Assembly: GCA_963576725.1 (NCBI GenBank)
Contig: OY755239.1
Span: forward strand, 55,949,640-56,013,639
DNA: 64,000 bases
Reading direction: 5' to 3'
DNA from: Azorinus chamasolen
Lineage: Eukaryota > Mollusca > Bivalvia > Cardiida > Solecurtidae
Below are positions 55,049-64,000 of this stretch, in pieces (the first letter of the stretch is position 1; each line of letters starts with the position of its first letter). A model generated the notes under the pieces. That model was given only the letters and a program-made list of their open reading frames with translations. It ran no database searches and was not told the DNA's origin. The translations under genes were made by a program, and so were the position numbers.

Positions 55049-55578
55049 GACAGACATATTGTTTTACATTTACCTACGTTCTCGAACGGTTAGATTACAT
55101 ACAACTCTCCTAAAACAAGGAGTCGGCAATGAACGGTTTTTCTGCAGACAGTGATTCCTACTAAGCGATGACAAATGTCACAGACATATGTTTATTGAGA
55201 CATAAAGCTGTATATCACGTTATCTTTAACAGACGAGGTTCCCATTTAGTCGACTGAAGTATAGCATGGAAGACGCGCGTATTCGCCGTATTCTGGGTAG
55301 TATTCTGGTATTCACCGTATTCTGGTTTTCGCTGTATGCGCCAAACATTTTTTAAGCGACTCCTTGTTTATGATAATACGGCTCATTCCGTCTGCTCCAT
55401 GACTCGATAAAGCAGACTCGGGGAATAGTTGCTTATTTTAACATGGTACCTTCTTTCAGTGCTTTGATTTCATAAGCAAACTGAGAATACTCGGATCAGA
55501 CGGATTTTGTATGAACTTCTAGCGGGTTTTATTAACATTACCTGGACTTGATACATAGGAAATGTGACAGTATGCTCA
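55049..55578. other. Intergenic; one dispersed repeat
   Basis: Apart from the repeat at 55143-55262 there is GTATTCTGG tandem-like sequence near 55288-55330. Confidence 0.4.
55143..55262 (+). repeat. Dispersed repeat, copy 2
   Basis: Shares CAGTGATTCCTA, TAAGCGATG, AGCTGTAT, TTAACAGAC and CCATTTAGTCGACTG with 42757-42998. Confidence 0.6.
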
Positions 55579-55828
55579 TTAACTCTTTCACTGTTCTATG
55601 TTTATTCCAAATTTCGATATTTACTGAATATTCATGGACAAAATAGTTATAATGAAATATGGACGGTGGAACATTGTAGCCATTTTAGAAAGTAAAGAAA
55701 CAGCTCTATCAAATTCCACCAGCAAACAGAACAGACCCTGATCAGACGGCTCCTATAGGAGCCGTCTGATCTGGGTCTACTCTGTTTGCAAATGCGTGAA
55801 AACACGTTTATATGAGGAAAAGGATTAA
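55579..55828 (-). mobile_element. T1 element, intact
   Basis: TTAACTCTTTCACTG to GGAAAAGGATTAA; apex GCTCCTATAGGAGC, fixed mismatch present. Confidence 0.92.
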
Positions 55829-56469
55829 AGTTATTACCGCCTTTATAATAGTAGTGGCAGCAAACTAAACTTTAGCATGTTGATCATAGTCCTGTCTATG
55901 GAATGTGTCTTCTAATTCAGATTGCAGGCATACATTATCTAGTTCTTTTTCAAATATGTGCCTAAAGTCACAGTTTGGATTAGATGAGACGACCAGTTAC
56001 ACAGGCGTACACAGAGTGTCAAATAGTTTGTATTTAGATGAGGCACGTCTAGTTAATCGGGAGTTTCATTTTGAACTAATCAGATGGCTCATGTACTCTA
56101 GCACGCTAAAGACACAGAGAGATGGCTTGCATTGTCATGTTAATTCAGTTATCACTCTGTCTAAACAAGTTTATGATTTCTGCATCGGATATGAGTGTTT
56201 ACAAATTAGTTTTCGGTTTCTCATCAAACCGTCACGAGATATTGTATTGCGTCTCACCAATTTCTATAAGTGCATAGGAGACGTTATACGAGTAGAAGAA
56301 GTATTAGAAGCGTTATTTGGATTCATATAGGGAACTGACCTGTCAACACATAATGCTCCTTGAGTCAAAGAAACTCACATGCATGTACAGAGCTCTTCAT
56401 AAAATGCATCAATTAAAACATTGTCAAAAATAACTTCTTGTTTCTAAAAATTACAAAAAATACAAAAGA
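55829..56469. other. Intergenic with a 141-codon open frame of repeat origin
   Basis: Contains T4-like pieces (TTTGGATTAGATGAGACGAC, GTTTGTATTTAGATGAGGC). Confidence 0.4.
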
Positions 56470-56522
56470 ACAACAAACCTATGTTGTGACCAGTCTTTAG
56501 AATCGTCTCGAAAAGACGGTAA
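56470..56522. repeat. D half repeat ending at its apex
   Basis: CAACAAACCTATGTTGTGACC to CGTCTCGAAAAGACG; the second arm is absent. Confidence 0.78.
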
Positions 56523-56558
56523 ACGTTGTACAATAACTCAAAATTTCGTCCGTTCGTT

Positions 56559-56772
56559 TAACCCTTTTCCTATTGAATAGTCATAGAAGAAATAACGACA
56601 TCATGAATATTTATTAGCCGTATTTTGACAGCATTCTTAACGGGGGATTTTATTTTACTATGGCAGAAACTGAATAATCTTATTCCATAAGCAAACAGAG
56701 CAGATCGTAATTAGACGGCGCCAAGAAGATCTGTCTGACCTGGGTTTACTGGGTTTATTTGAAGGAATGTAT
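56559..56772 (-). mobile_element. T1 element, decayed
   Basis: TTTAACCCTTTTCCTATTG, GCAAACAGAGCAGATCG, GTCTGACCTGGG. Confidence 0.75.
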
Positions 56773-56873
56773 TAAACGACATTATTTAATAACACATCAA
56801 TAAAAATGTGATTTCAGGATTTATAGCAAGTAGTGTAGACACAGAGGGCCAAATTAAAATATTTTCAAGAATA

Positions 56874-56996
56874 CAGTAAAACCTCTCTATAACGGCCATT
56901 AAATTTGTGTTAATTAGTTGGTATTTAGGGCAAGTGACTACCTTTAACACAAAAAACTTGATGTAATTTAATGACCGTTATAGAAAGGTTTTACTG
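56874..56996. mobile_element. P1 element, inner stem deleted
   Basis: Both outer ends are kept, but the entire self-complementary core is gone (GGGCAAGTGACTACC then CTTTAACAC), leaving about 123 bp. Confidence 0.88.
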
Positions 56997-57005
56997 TTTA
57001 ACTTC

Positions 57006-57107
57006 TTTATTTCTCCACCAAAACCTCTGTTGTGACCACTCTTTATAATCGTTTCGAAGAGATGATTCTAAAGAATGGTCACAACATAAGGTATGGTGGA
57101 GAAATGA
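57006..57107. repeat. D foldback repeat
   Basis: TTTATTTCTCCACCAAAAC to GTATGGTGGAGAAATG; apex CGTTTCGAAGAGATG. Confidence 0.88.
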
Positions 57108-57403
57108 TTTTAGTACTTCAGTACGCACGTTTATCTGTGCTCTGAGACCATATCAAGAGACATTGCACCATTGCTGTAGACGTCATATTAGGGTCTACAG
57201 TGATTCCCAAAATGGATTGTGTTTACATCTGTTCAGCATATGCAGTGTTTTATTGCCAAAACGTACATTAGATAGATATAGCTTGATCACAATTTACAAA
57301 CATCAAAGCCACTTTTTCGAATGTTTTTGTCTTCTTTAGACACAAATACCATACACTGCTTAATTTTTAATTCATTGATCATTAACTATTTTCTTTAAGA
57401 ATA

Positions 57404-57607
57404 CAGTACAACCTCTCTATAACGGCCACTAGATTGTCTTAATTAGTTGGTATTTAGGGCAGGTGGCTGCTTAAATCAATGTGAAAGTAAAACAGAAAAC
57501 TCCTATAGGAGCGTTCTGTTTTATTTTCACCTTGCTTTAAGCAGCCACCTGCCTTTTACACAAAATATTTGATGTAATTTAGTGGCCATTATAGAGAGGT
57601 GTTACTG
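57404..57607. mobile_element. P1 element, intact
   Basis: TA-flanked; apex arms differ slightly (AAAACTCCTATAGGAGCG). Confidence 0.9.
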
Positions 57608-57611
57608 TACT

Positions 57612-57753
57612 CATGTCAGAAATGAAGAATCAGATCTGCATTAAGTCCATCAGACTAATCAGACGATTCCTACAGAAGCGATCTGGTCTAGGACCTCTCT
57701 GTTGCAAATGAGTTGTACACGGGCGTCTCTGTGGAGTAAAGTGTGAAAGAAAA
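57612..57753 (-). mobile_element. T1 fragment
   Basis: CAGACTAATCAGACGATTCC, GCGATCTGGTCTAGGACC, TGTGGAGTAAAG. Confidence 0.6.
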
Positions 57754-58004
57754 GTAACCCTTCGCTTGCTATTCACGTCAATATACCTACCTGTAAATAG
57801 TGAAGACCCAGATGAGACGGCTCCTGCAGGAGCTGTCTCATCAGGGTCTGCACTATTTACAAGTTGATTGTGCAACCAGTGCACTCCACAGCAGTGATTT
57901 GCACAGCGAAATACGTGTACACAGTGAAGATATATGTAATTATACAACAGGGCATAGGTAAAGAAGGAGAAATCTATTTTGAAATTCAGCAAGAGAAGGG
58001 TTAA
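57754..58004 (-). mobile_element. T2 element
   Basis: GTAACCCTTCGCTTG to GAGAAGGGTTAA; apex GCTCCTGCAGGAGC. Confidence 0.9.
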
Positions 58005-58010
58005 CAAAAA

Positions 58011-58033
58011 TTATTATTATTATTATTATTATA
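58011..58033 (+). repeat. TTA microsatellite
   Basis: About seven ATT units, followed by ATACCACATTTATATAGCGCTC, a repeat-end-like sequence with GCGCTTCACA near 58082. Confidence 0.85.
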
Positions 58034-58261
58034 CCACATTTATATAGCGCTCTTTTCACACTGGATATGTGCGTTCAAAAGCGCTTCACATGGATGAAAT
58101 CACTAACCGGAATGATCCGCATGATTATCTATCCAGCCAATGAAAGATGTACAATACATATGAAATCGCTAGCCGGAAGGAACTACATGATTTTCCATCC
58201 GGTCAGTGAAAGATATGCAAAAGATATACAATAGATATGGAATCACTATCCGCAGGGAATA

Positions 58262-58485
58262 ACATAAATTGTATTAACAAACTTGATACAGACAAGTTGA
58301 CTGAACGCCATGCTCATCAATATCACAAATTAGAATAATCTGTATTAACAAAACTTGATACAGACAAGTTGACTGAAAGCCATGCTCATCAATATCACAA
58401 ATTAGAATAATCTATATTAACAAACTTGATACAGACAAGTTGACTGAAAGCCATGCTCATCAATATCATAAATTAGAATAAATGG
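58262..58485 (+). repeat. Tandem repeat, unit about 71-72 bp, three copies
   Basis: Units contain AACTTGATACAGACAAGTTG, CCATGCTCATCAATATCA and AAATTAGAATAATC. Confidence 0.9.
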
Positions 58486-58773
58486 ACTGACTGAAAATCA
58501 TTCCATTTATATGACTATTGGGTCAACTGTTAACAAAAGACGCCTTTTAACTTCAACAATCAGTTTAGCGTTATATTCATAAACACATTTATTACAATCC
58601 AGCCATGTAACTTGTTTCAATGTACAAGAAAATCAGCTCTAGTAATTTGTCGCCGGTAATACAGCCTATAACTATTAGGGCAATACAAAATGTCTAATGG
58701 TGATGTCTTTTATTATTTATCATGCTGTGAAAATATTGTCTCTTCAATTTTAATTTTGGTGCAGTTTTAACTA

Positions 58774-58950
58774 GAGTAGAACCTGTCATAAGCAGCCATA
58801 AAAAAGAGGTCTCAATTTTGGGTTTGTAAGGCGGGTGGTAGCTTAATGCAGGTCAAGATTAATACAGAAAGCTGCAATAAGAACTTTCTGCATTTCAGTT
58901 GCCATGCATTAGGCAAATACCTGCTTTTTAAGACTCCTTTGTTCAATACA
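58774..58950. mobile_element. P4 element, decayed
   Basis: GAGTAGAACCTGTCATAAGC, GGTGGTAGCTTAATGCAGG, right end lost. Confidence 0.7.
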
Positions 58951-59044
58951 TAATATATAATACTAATATGTTCTAATATACTTCTGACTCGACAAGTGTT
59001 AAAGAAACTATTGAGTGTAAATCAAGTGTAAAACATGTGTAAAA

Positions 59045-59157
59045 CAAGTGTAAAACAGCTTTGATCCTGATGGGACGCCGATTTACTCGGCATCTCAACA
59101 GGATCCAATCTGTTTGGAAATGTTAGTAAGATCAGGGTTTGAAGGATAAGGGTTAAT
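59045..59157. mobile_element. T4 fragment
   Basis: AACAGCTTTGATCCTGATGG, ACGCCGATTTACTCGGC, CATCTCAACAGGATCC, AAGGGTTAA. Confidence 0.65.
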
Positions 59158-59340
59158 AAATTAGTCTTACCAGTCAGTGAATGAATTATTCAAGAGAGTT
59201 GAATGGGTCATTAAATATTGAAAATAATGTAAGAGGCTTGATATCAAGTTCAAACTGTATATCTTAGCAGGTTCGATAACGTCTTTCGAAACTAAAATAT
59301 ATTGTCTGCTAAAATTAAGACACCAATGTTTACAACTTAC

Positions 59341-59455
59341 AAGCTTTATATTCATTCACAAGCATCTGATTGGTCAGATTCTGAGCTGGCTCAGAATCTG
59401 ACCAATCAGATACTTGAGAATGATCTCAGACTCGGACTCAGCAGTTTAATAATCT
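59341..59455. repeat. C-related foldback, diverged
   Basis: CAAGCATCTGATTGGTCAGA with its complement around TTCTGAGCTGGCTCAGAA; the outer arm decays. Confidence 0.75.
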
Positions 59456-59688
59456 TGGACACTGGTCGCGCTTAGCAGGACAAGGGTTCAGATCAAGAAT
59501 ATAAATTCTGTATTATTAGCAGACTGATTCCACGGTAATATACCACAATACATATCAATTGTTTTCTTCACGCAGCTTTAACACTTATCCTTATTACGCT
59601 TACTGAGAATTCGTAGGGGCAATGTAAGGTATATATGTAGACTGAATGAGCAGTTTGTTCAGGGCATACACTATCTGCACCACTTTCT

Positions 59689-59757
59689 AATTAGCTTAGT
59701 GGCATAGCGTCCACTTTATATTCAGGAAGTCGTGAGTTCGAATCACAGCGGAAGCTC
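59689..59757 (+). repeat. tRNA-like sequence (SINE head remnant)
   Basis: A-box-like TTAGCTTAGTGGCATAGCG and B-box-like GAGTTCGAATC are spaced as in a tRNA, but the acceptor stem does not pair. Probably a retroposon remnant. Confidence 0.45.
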
Positions 59758-59954
59758 ACACATCTCCATGTTATATGTATTGGTTAATAAAGGCATGTCT
59801 GCTTTTATCAAACTGTCGCTAACTTGAATTATGTAGATTTTCAAAGCTCATGTACGAGAATCTTTCTGTATTACTTTTATCCCGCATTAATCAAACAGTT
59901 TGGATTCAGATGAGACACAAGATAAATCGGCATAATGATTGGATACACAGAGAT

Positions 59955-60156
59955 ACAGTAAACCCCCTCTAAAGCAGATGTTAAGTTTAGCATAAATATC
60001 GGGCTTGGAAACAGGTGGTAGCTTAATGCAGGGTGAAAGTCATGCAAAAATCTTCTCTAGGAGCTTTCTGTATGACCTTCACCCTGCATTAAGCAGCCAC
60101 TTGGCAAAAAGTCAAATTATTCTCCACTAGAATTCCGATTTAGAGGGGTTTTACTG
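59955..60156. mobile_element. P2 element
   Basis: CAGTAAACCCCC to GGTTTTACTG, TA-flanked. Confidence 0.9.
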
Positions 60157-60199
60157 TACAAACATACAAGATGACCTGATACTATGTGATTCCAAACAC

Positions 60200-60376
60200 C
60201 ACTTGTGTTAAATATGGCAAGTCTATTTCTGGGTATTGCAGACAGGTAATTGCTAAATGTAAGACGAACATTATGCAACACGTTCCTGCAGGCACTTTCG
60301 GCAAATCAAACCCTTGTTTTTTTAAATACACATATGTTTATTTATCAAGTGGTCGTTTAAAAGGGACTTTAATGTA
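60200..60376. mobile_element. Decayed P3 element
   Basis: GCAGACAGGTAATTGCTAAATG, CGTTCCTGCAGGCAC and AAGTGGTCGTTTAAAAGGG. Confidence 0.6.
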
Positions 60377-60404
60377 CTTCACAATTAAGATTTAATGCCT
60401 AAAG

Positions 60405-60808
60405 TAAAACAACCATACACTGTGGCCATAAAATACATGTAACTAGATCTATACACAATAGTCAAACCAAACATACACGATAGGCATGAAATAACCATAC
60501 ACGGTAGCCATACAGGAACCATACACAATCTTATATCTTGTATAACCCCAAAAAACATACACGGTAGGTATAACATAGCTATACACGGTAGCCATGAAAT
60601 ACCAATACACGGTAGCCATACATGAACCATACACGATAGTCAAACACCCATACACGATATGTATAACATAACTATACACGATAACCATGAAATAAACATA
60701 CACGGTAGCCATACATGAACCATAGACGATAGTCAAACACCCATACGCGATATGTACATGTATAACATAACTATACACGATAGCCATAAAATAACCATAC
60801 ACGGCATC
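60405..60808 (+). repeat. Minisatellite of ACCATACACGGTAGCCAT units
   Basis: Roughly 18-24 bp units (CATACACGATAG, CCATGAAATA) repeat some twenty times with a higher-order period near 100 bp. Open frames on the minus strand are repeat-encoded. Confidence 0.88.
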
Positions 60809-61013
60809 CTTTGTCGATTTTAACGTTACATTCGTAACACTGTCCTTTATTGTGCGAAACGAAGCAAATGAAAATATAAAAATTATAGTTTACTTGGAAG
60901 GTTTTTGTCGCAACACTGTAATTATTCCAAGATGAAGCAATGCAATATCAAGTGATTCTAATCTTAATAGCAAAAGTCTTCTCAAAGAGGTAAGTTCCTA
61001 ACATTTACAAGTA

Positions 61014-61215
61014 CTGTAAAACCCCTCTAATGCGACTACCAAAAACAGGTCTAATTCTGGGTGTTAAAGGCAGGTGGTAGCTTAATGTAGGACGAAAGTT
61101 ATGCAGACAGCTCCTAGGAGCTGTCTGCATAACGTTCGTCCTGCATTAAGCAACCACCTGCTTATGATGGCAGTCATGTTTGTTCATTAAGTGGTCGCAT
61201 TAGAGGGGTTATACT
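61014..61215. mobile_element. P3 element, intact
   Basis: CTGTAAAACCCCTCTAATGC to GGGGTTATACTA; inner stem perfect, apex AGCTCCTAGGAGCT. Confidence 0.88.
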
Positions 61216-61555
61216 ATATCATTCTGGCCATATCCCTAAACTATTCTCGAAACTTTACAGAAATGGGCTTCTTGGTAGTGTATTTCATTGGCTCTTGAAA
61301 TTTGTCTACCGCGGAGAGTTGTAGTCATGTATTTGCATATCACCTATAATAAATCGATTACGAGAATACTTAACCAAATGTAAAACCTGTTTTAGAAATA
61401 AACATTAACGTGGCAATTTAACAGTCCGTGTCAAACTGTCTAGACATACTTTAAAACATATTGAATATCAAGCATTAAACGTACGCATTTACATAATGAT
61501 ATAAAAAATAGTTGAAATAAAACAAAATGTATCCATGGGAAACGGATGCCCCGCC
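61216..61555. other. Intergenic, nothing recognised
   Basis: AT-rich unique sequence. Confidence 0.4.
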
Positions 61556-61945
61556 GGCAAACAGGAAGTAGATGAACGACAGACCTGAACAGGGGAGACA
61601 CGGTACAACTCACTATGATTATACTTCAGACCAAAATACAGTTATAATAGCATTGCAGCTTACCGAAGCGAAGAAATCTTTTGACAATTTTTTTTGTCAT
61701 TAAACAATCACGAAAATTCAATCAAAGTGTCGGCAAACAGTAAGTAGATGAACGACAGACATGAAAAAGGGTAGACACGGTACAACTCACTATGATGATG
61801 TTTCAGACCAAATATCAAACCATTCCAGCATACACAGGACAAGAAATTTGTGACGAACAGACGTACGGACGGATGTACAGACGTACGGACGTACGGACAA
61901 GGGTAAAACGTAATGCTACCGTCGCATACAGACGGGGGCATAAAA
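61556..61945 (+). repeat. Diverged direct repeat and GGACGTAC minisatellite
   Basis: Segments near 61555-61640 and 61732-61815 match (CGGCAAACAG, AAGTAGATGAACGACAGAC, ACACGGTACAACTCACTATG). A short ACGGACGTACGGAC minisatellite follows at 61858-61900, then GCATACAGACGGGGGCATAA. It looks like a dispersed repeat remnant. Confidence 0.7.
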
Positions 61946-62044
61946 AGAGCAACGCTTGAATTGATAAGTATACACGTGTACATGTAATACCAATCCAAAT
62001 GTATTACATTATCGGAAGTTTTCCAGGTTTATCCTTGTCCCGCT

Positions 62045-62110
62045 AACCGCGACACATTGGCACGAGTACGTCGACGTCTCATCAGGGTCCAAACTGTTTG
62101 ACACCTGGTC
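62045..62110. mobile_element. T4 fragment
   Basis: GTACGTCGACGTCTCATCAGG, TCCAAACTGTTTGACACC. Confidence 0.5.
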
Positions 62111-62385
62111 AATAGTTTATCAAATGCTTCATCGAATCGGAAACATACATTATTGTACCAGTATAGTATTCAGCAGATTGTTTGTTTTTCAGCAGAGTTA
62201 AGGTTCAGTGAGTGGATCTTTTATTGAACATTACTTCCATCTTGCAAACCTTCAGCAAAACATGTTTGTGAGTTAAAATAAGGGTTTTCCTTCAAACTTG
62301 ACATAGCATGGCTATATAAAGCGCCGTTGAGATTTCAGTTATTAGCAAGCAAGGACAAGCTATGAGGGGTTCCGTGCGCGCGAAT

Positions 62386-62408
62386 GTGCGCGTGTGTATG
62401 TGTGTGTG

Positions 62409-62452
<44 letters not shown>
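62386..62452 (+). repeat. TG dinucleotide microsatellite
   Basis: CGCG then TG repeats with a few interruptions. Confidence 0.95.
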
Positions 62453-62456
<4 letters not shown>

Positions 62457-62651
62457 TCTTGCTACCTGGGCTGCTGTGGACTTTCATGTGGCATCTGCTG
62501 CTTGAACTTTGTTCTATGTTTGACCTTGGTGACATATATGCGAATATAGTATATGCTGTAAAGCGTAAAATCAGCAAAACCATAAAGTTTCTTCAATCAT
62601 CACCACATTCAACCTTTGCATCTGATAACATTTTATTGGCGCTTTACAAAT

Positions 62652-62851
62652 GTGTCCTTGTTTAGTTAAAACCCCATACCAGTAATACTTTATGTGTCCT
62701 TGTTTAGTTAAAACCCCATACCAGTAATACTTTATGTGTCCTTGTTTAGTTAAAACCCCATACCAGTAATACTTTATGTGTCATTGTTTACCCCATACCA
62801 GTAATACTTTATGTGTCCTTGTTTAGTTAAAATCCCATACCAGTAATACTT
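62652..62851 (+). repeat. Tandem repeat, unit about 45 bp, five copies
   Basis: Each unit holds TGTCCTTGTTTAGTTAAAAC and CCCATACCAGTAATACTTTA; the fourth has an internal deletion. Confidence 0.93.
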
Positions 62852-63480
62852 TCACTAGATGTTGTATTCTTTTAAGTCGATCGTTATATTGAAATGTGAC
62901 AAACAGAAAACATACCCACCAGCTATGTTTATGTGCCAAACACAACTTTTAGTTTACTTAATCATGTTTATATTGATTTCTATTAAAAATACATTTAAAC
63001 TATAAAGTCATGTAGATGCAAACATTAAGGCATACTGAAGGGTGTTTATTTAAGAAATAACCTCAAAATTGCTATATATTTAATTATCATCGAACCTGGA
63101 TATATGCAATAATGTAACAATATGTATATACGCAAACATTAAAACATACTGAAAAGTGTTTATCAAAGAAATAACTTTCATTTCAACGCTACTCATCGGG
63201 TTATAAGCCAGAGAGTTCAAAGAATCAGCCATTTAACAACGAAGGCCAAAGTTTTTCAAATAGGGGAAATAAACGCACCAGGTAAGCTTTTATGATAGTC
63301 GGCACTTTCTGGCGAGTTCGGCTATTGCCTCCCCAAGTCGACATCCTTCGGCAATGTTGGGTATTGACACATCAAGTCTGCATCTTTTGGCGATGTAGGT
63401 TATTGCCTCACCAAATTACACGACGTGCAGCATACATTGTTGGTCATAAATTCAATGAACAGAAGTAAACTTGTTCTTTT
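62852..63480. other. Intergenic, diverged direct repeat only
   Basis: GCAAACATTAAGGCATACTG (63018) recurs as GCAAACATTAAAACATACTG (63132), each followed by a GTGTTTAT..AGAAATAAC segment. Confidence 0.5.
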
Positions 63481-63570
63481 TTAACCATTCTCCCGATATG
63501 TGTGAGCTGACTTGCATTTGCAAACAGCTTGGATCAAGATGACATGTCAAGTAACCTTGTTTCCACAGAA
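63481..63570. mobile_element. T4 fragment
   Basis: TTTAACCATTCTCCCG, TTGCAAACAGCTTGGATC, AAGATGACATGTCAAG. Confidence 0.5.
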
Positions 63571-63609
63571 GGGTAAGGGATTGCGAGTCATCGTTACATT
63601 ATAGACATA

Positions 63610-63813
63610 TAGTAAAACCTCTCTATAACGGACACTAAATTACATCAAGTATTTTGTGTTAAAGGCAGGTGGCTGCTTAAATCAAGGTGAAAGTAAAACA
63701 GAACGCTCCTATAGGAGCGTTCTGTTTTACTTTCACCGTGCTTTAAACCACCGCCTGCCCTAAATACCAACTAATTAACACAATCGAGTGGCCGTTATAG
63801 GGAGGTTTTACTG
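63610..63813. mobile_element. P1 element, intact
   Basis: Left end TAGTAAAACC (CAGT mutated), right end GGTTTTACTG. Confidence 0.88.
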
Positions 63814-63954
63814 CTATGTAAAATAAAAAAGGTAATTAATGTCTACATGCGTTTACCAAAGGTCACATTGATATCGTGCCATATTACAAAAGACAGACAC
63901 TACAAAAACAAATTCTTTGTGCAGGCAATACAATCTAATTTCTGAATACTGACA

Positions 63955-64000
63955 CAGTAAAGACTCGCTGATACGACAACTCAAAATATTTATAATTCTT
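63955..64000. mobile_element. P3 left end, cut by the window edge
   Basis: CAGTAAAGACTCGCTGATACG and ACAACTCAAAATATTTATAAT. Confidence 0.6.

Noticed and set aside
55905..56330. 141-codon open frame, plus strand
   Set aside because: Overlaps T4-like repeat pieces, has no signal, domain or splice context, and its residues follow the repeat (LDETTSY, LDEARL).
57630..58007. 125-codon open frame, minus strand
   Set aside because: Read through a T2 element and a T1 fragment; the same peptide (NSADPDETAPAGAVSSGS) appears at every T2 copy, so it is only a palindrome translation.
60449..60802. 117-codon Y/M-rich open frame, minus strand
   Set aside because: Encoded entirely by the CATACACGGTAGC minisatellite.

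Overview
The window comes from an animal genome, most likely a marine bivalve mollusc (a venerid-type clam is plausible but not proven). The reasons are split genes with canonical GT..AG introns, a chitin synthase joined to a myosin head (an architecture known from mollusc shell-forming tissue), tRNA-derived SINEs, and an extreme load of short palindromic non-autonomous DNA transposons. There is nothing prokaryotic or viral.

Genes. (1) About 1788-31820, plus strand: the 3' fifteen exons of a myosin-domain chitin synthase. The motor lies upstream of the window; here are the end of the head, a charged helical neck, a proline-rich linker, the multi-pass N-terminal membrane region, the GT2 catalytic core (DGDVDF, EDRW, QRRRW), the WGTRE segment and the C-terminal membrane and cytosolic tail. 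All exon junctions keep frame, giving about 1,646 residues. (2) 48021-51884, plus strand: a three-exon gene for a predicted secreted, basic protein of 139 residues with two copies of an eight-cysteine domain, one per exon, all introns phase 1. I do not recognise the family. No other protein gene is supportable; 52-64 kb looks intergenic.

Repeats fill most of the rest. I use working names. P1-P5 are palindromic elements of about 200-320 bp with CAGT..ACTG ends and TA target duplications (pogo/mariner-like). T1-T5 are elements of about 230-260 bp with CCC..GGG ends at TTAA (piggyBac-like). Both groups have near-perfect self-complementary stems. C (about 145-185 bp) and D (about 100 bp) are other foldback repeats. 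Nested copies prove the target sites: T elements inside P elements at TTAA, and a P1 inside a T2 at TA. There are also two tRNA-derived SINE families, a 4.9 kb element with 51-bp terminal inverted repeats carrying a roughly 288-bp satellite inside the chitin synthase intron, and many micro- and minisatellites.

The most striking signal is that P and T families with different ends and different target sites share the same short apex, GCTCC-TNNA-GGAGC. Breaks, deletions and one 1.66 kb insertion fall at that apex. T1 and T2 also keep a fixed single mismatch with constant polarity in their stems. This suggests a modular palindrome system in which apices and arms are exchanged between unrelated transposon ends.
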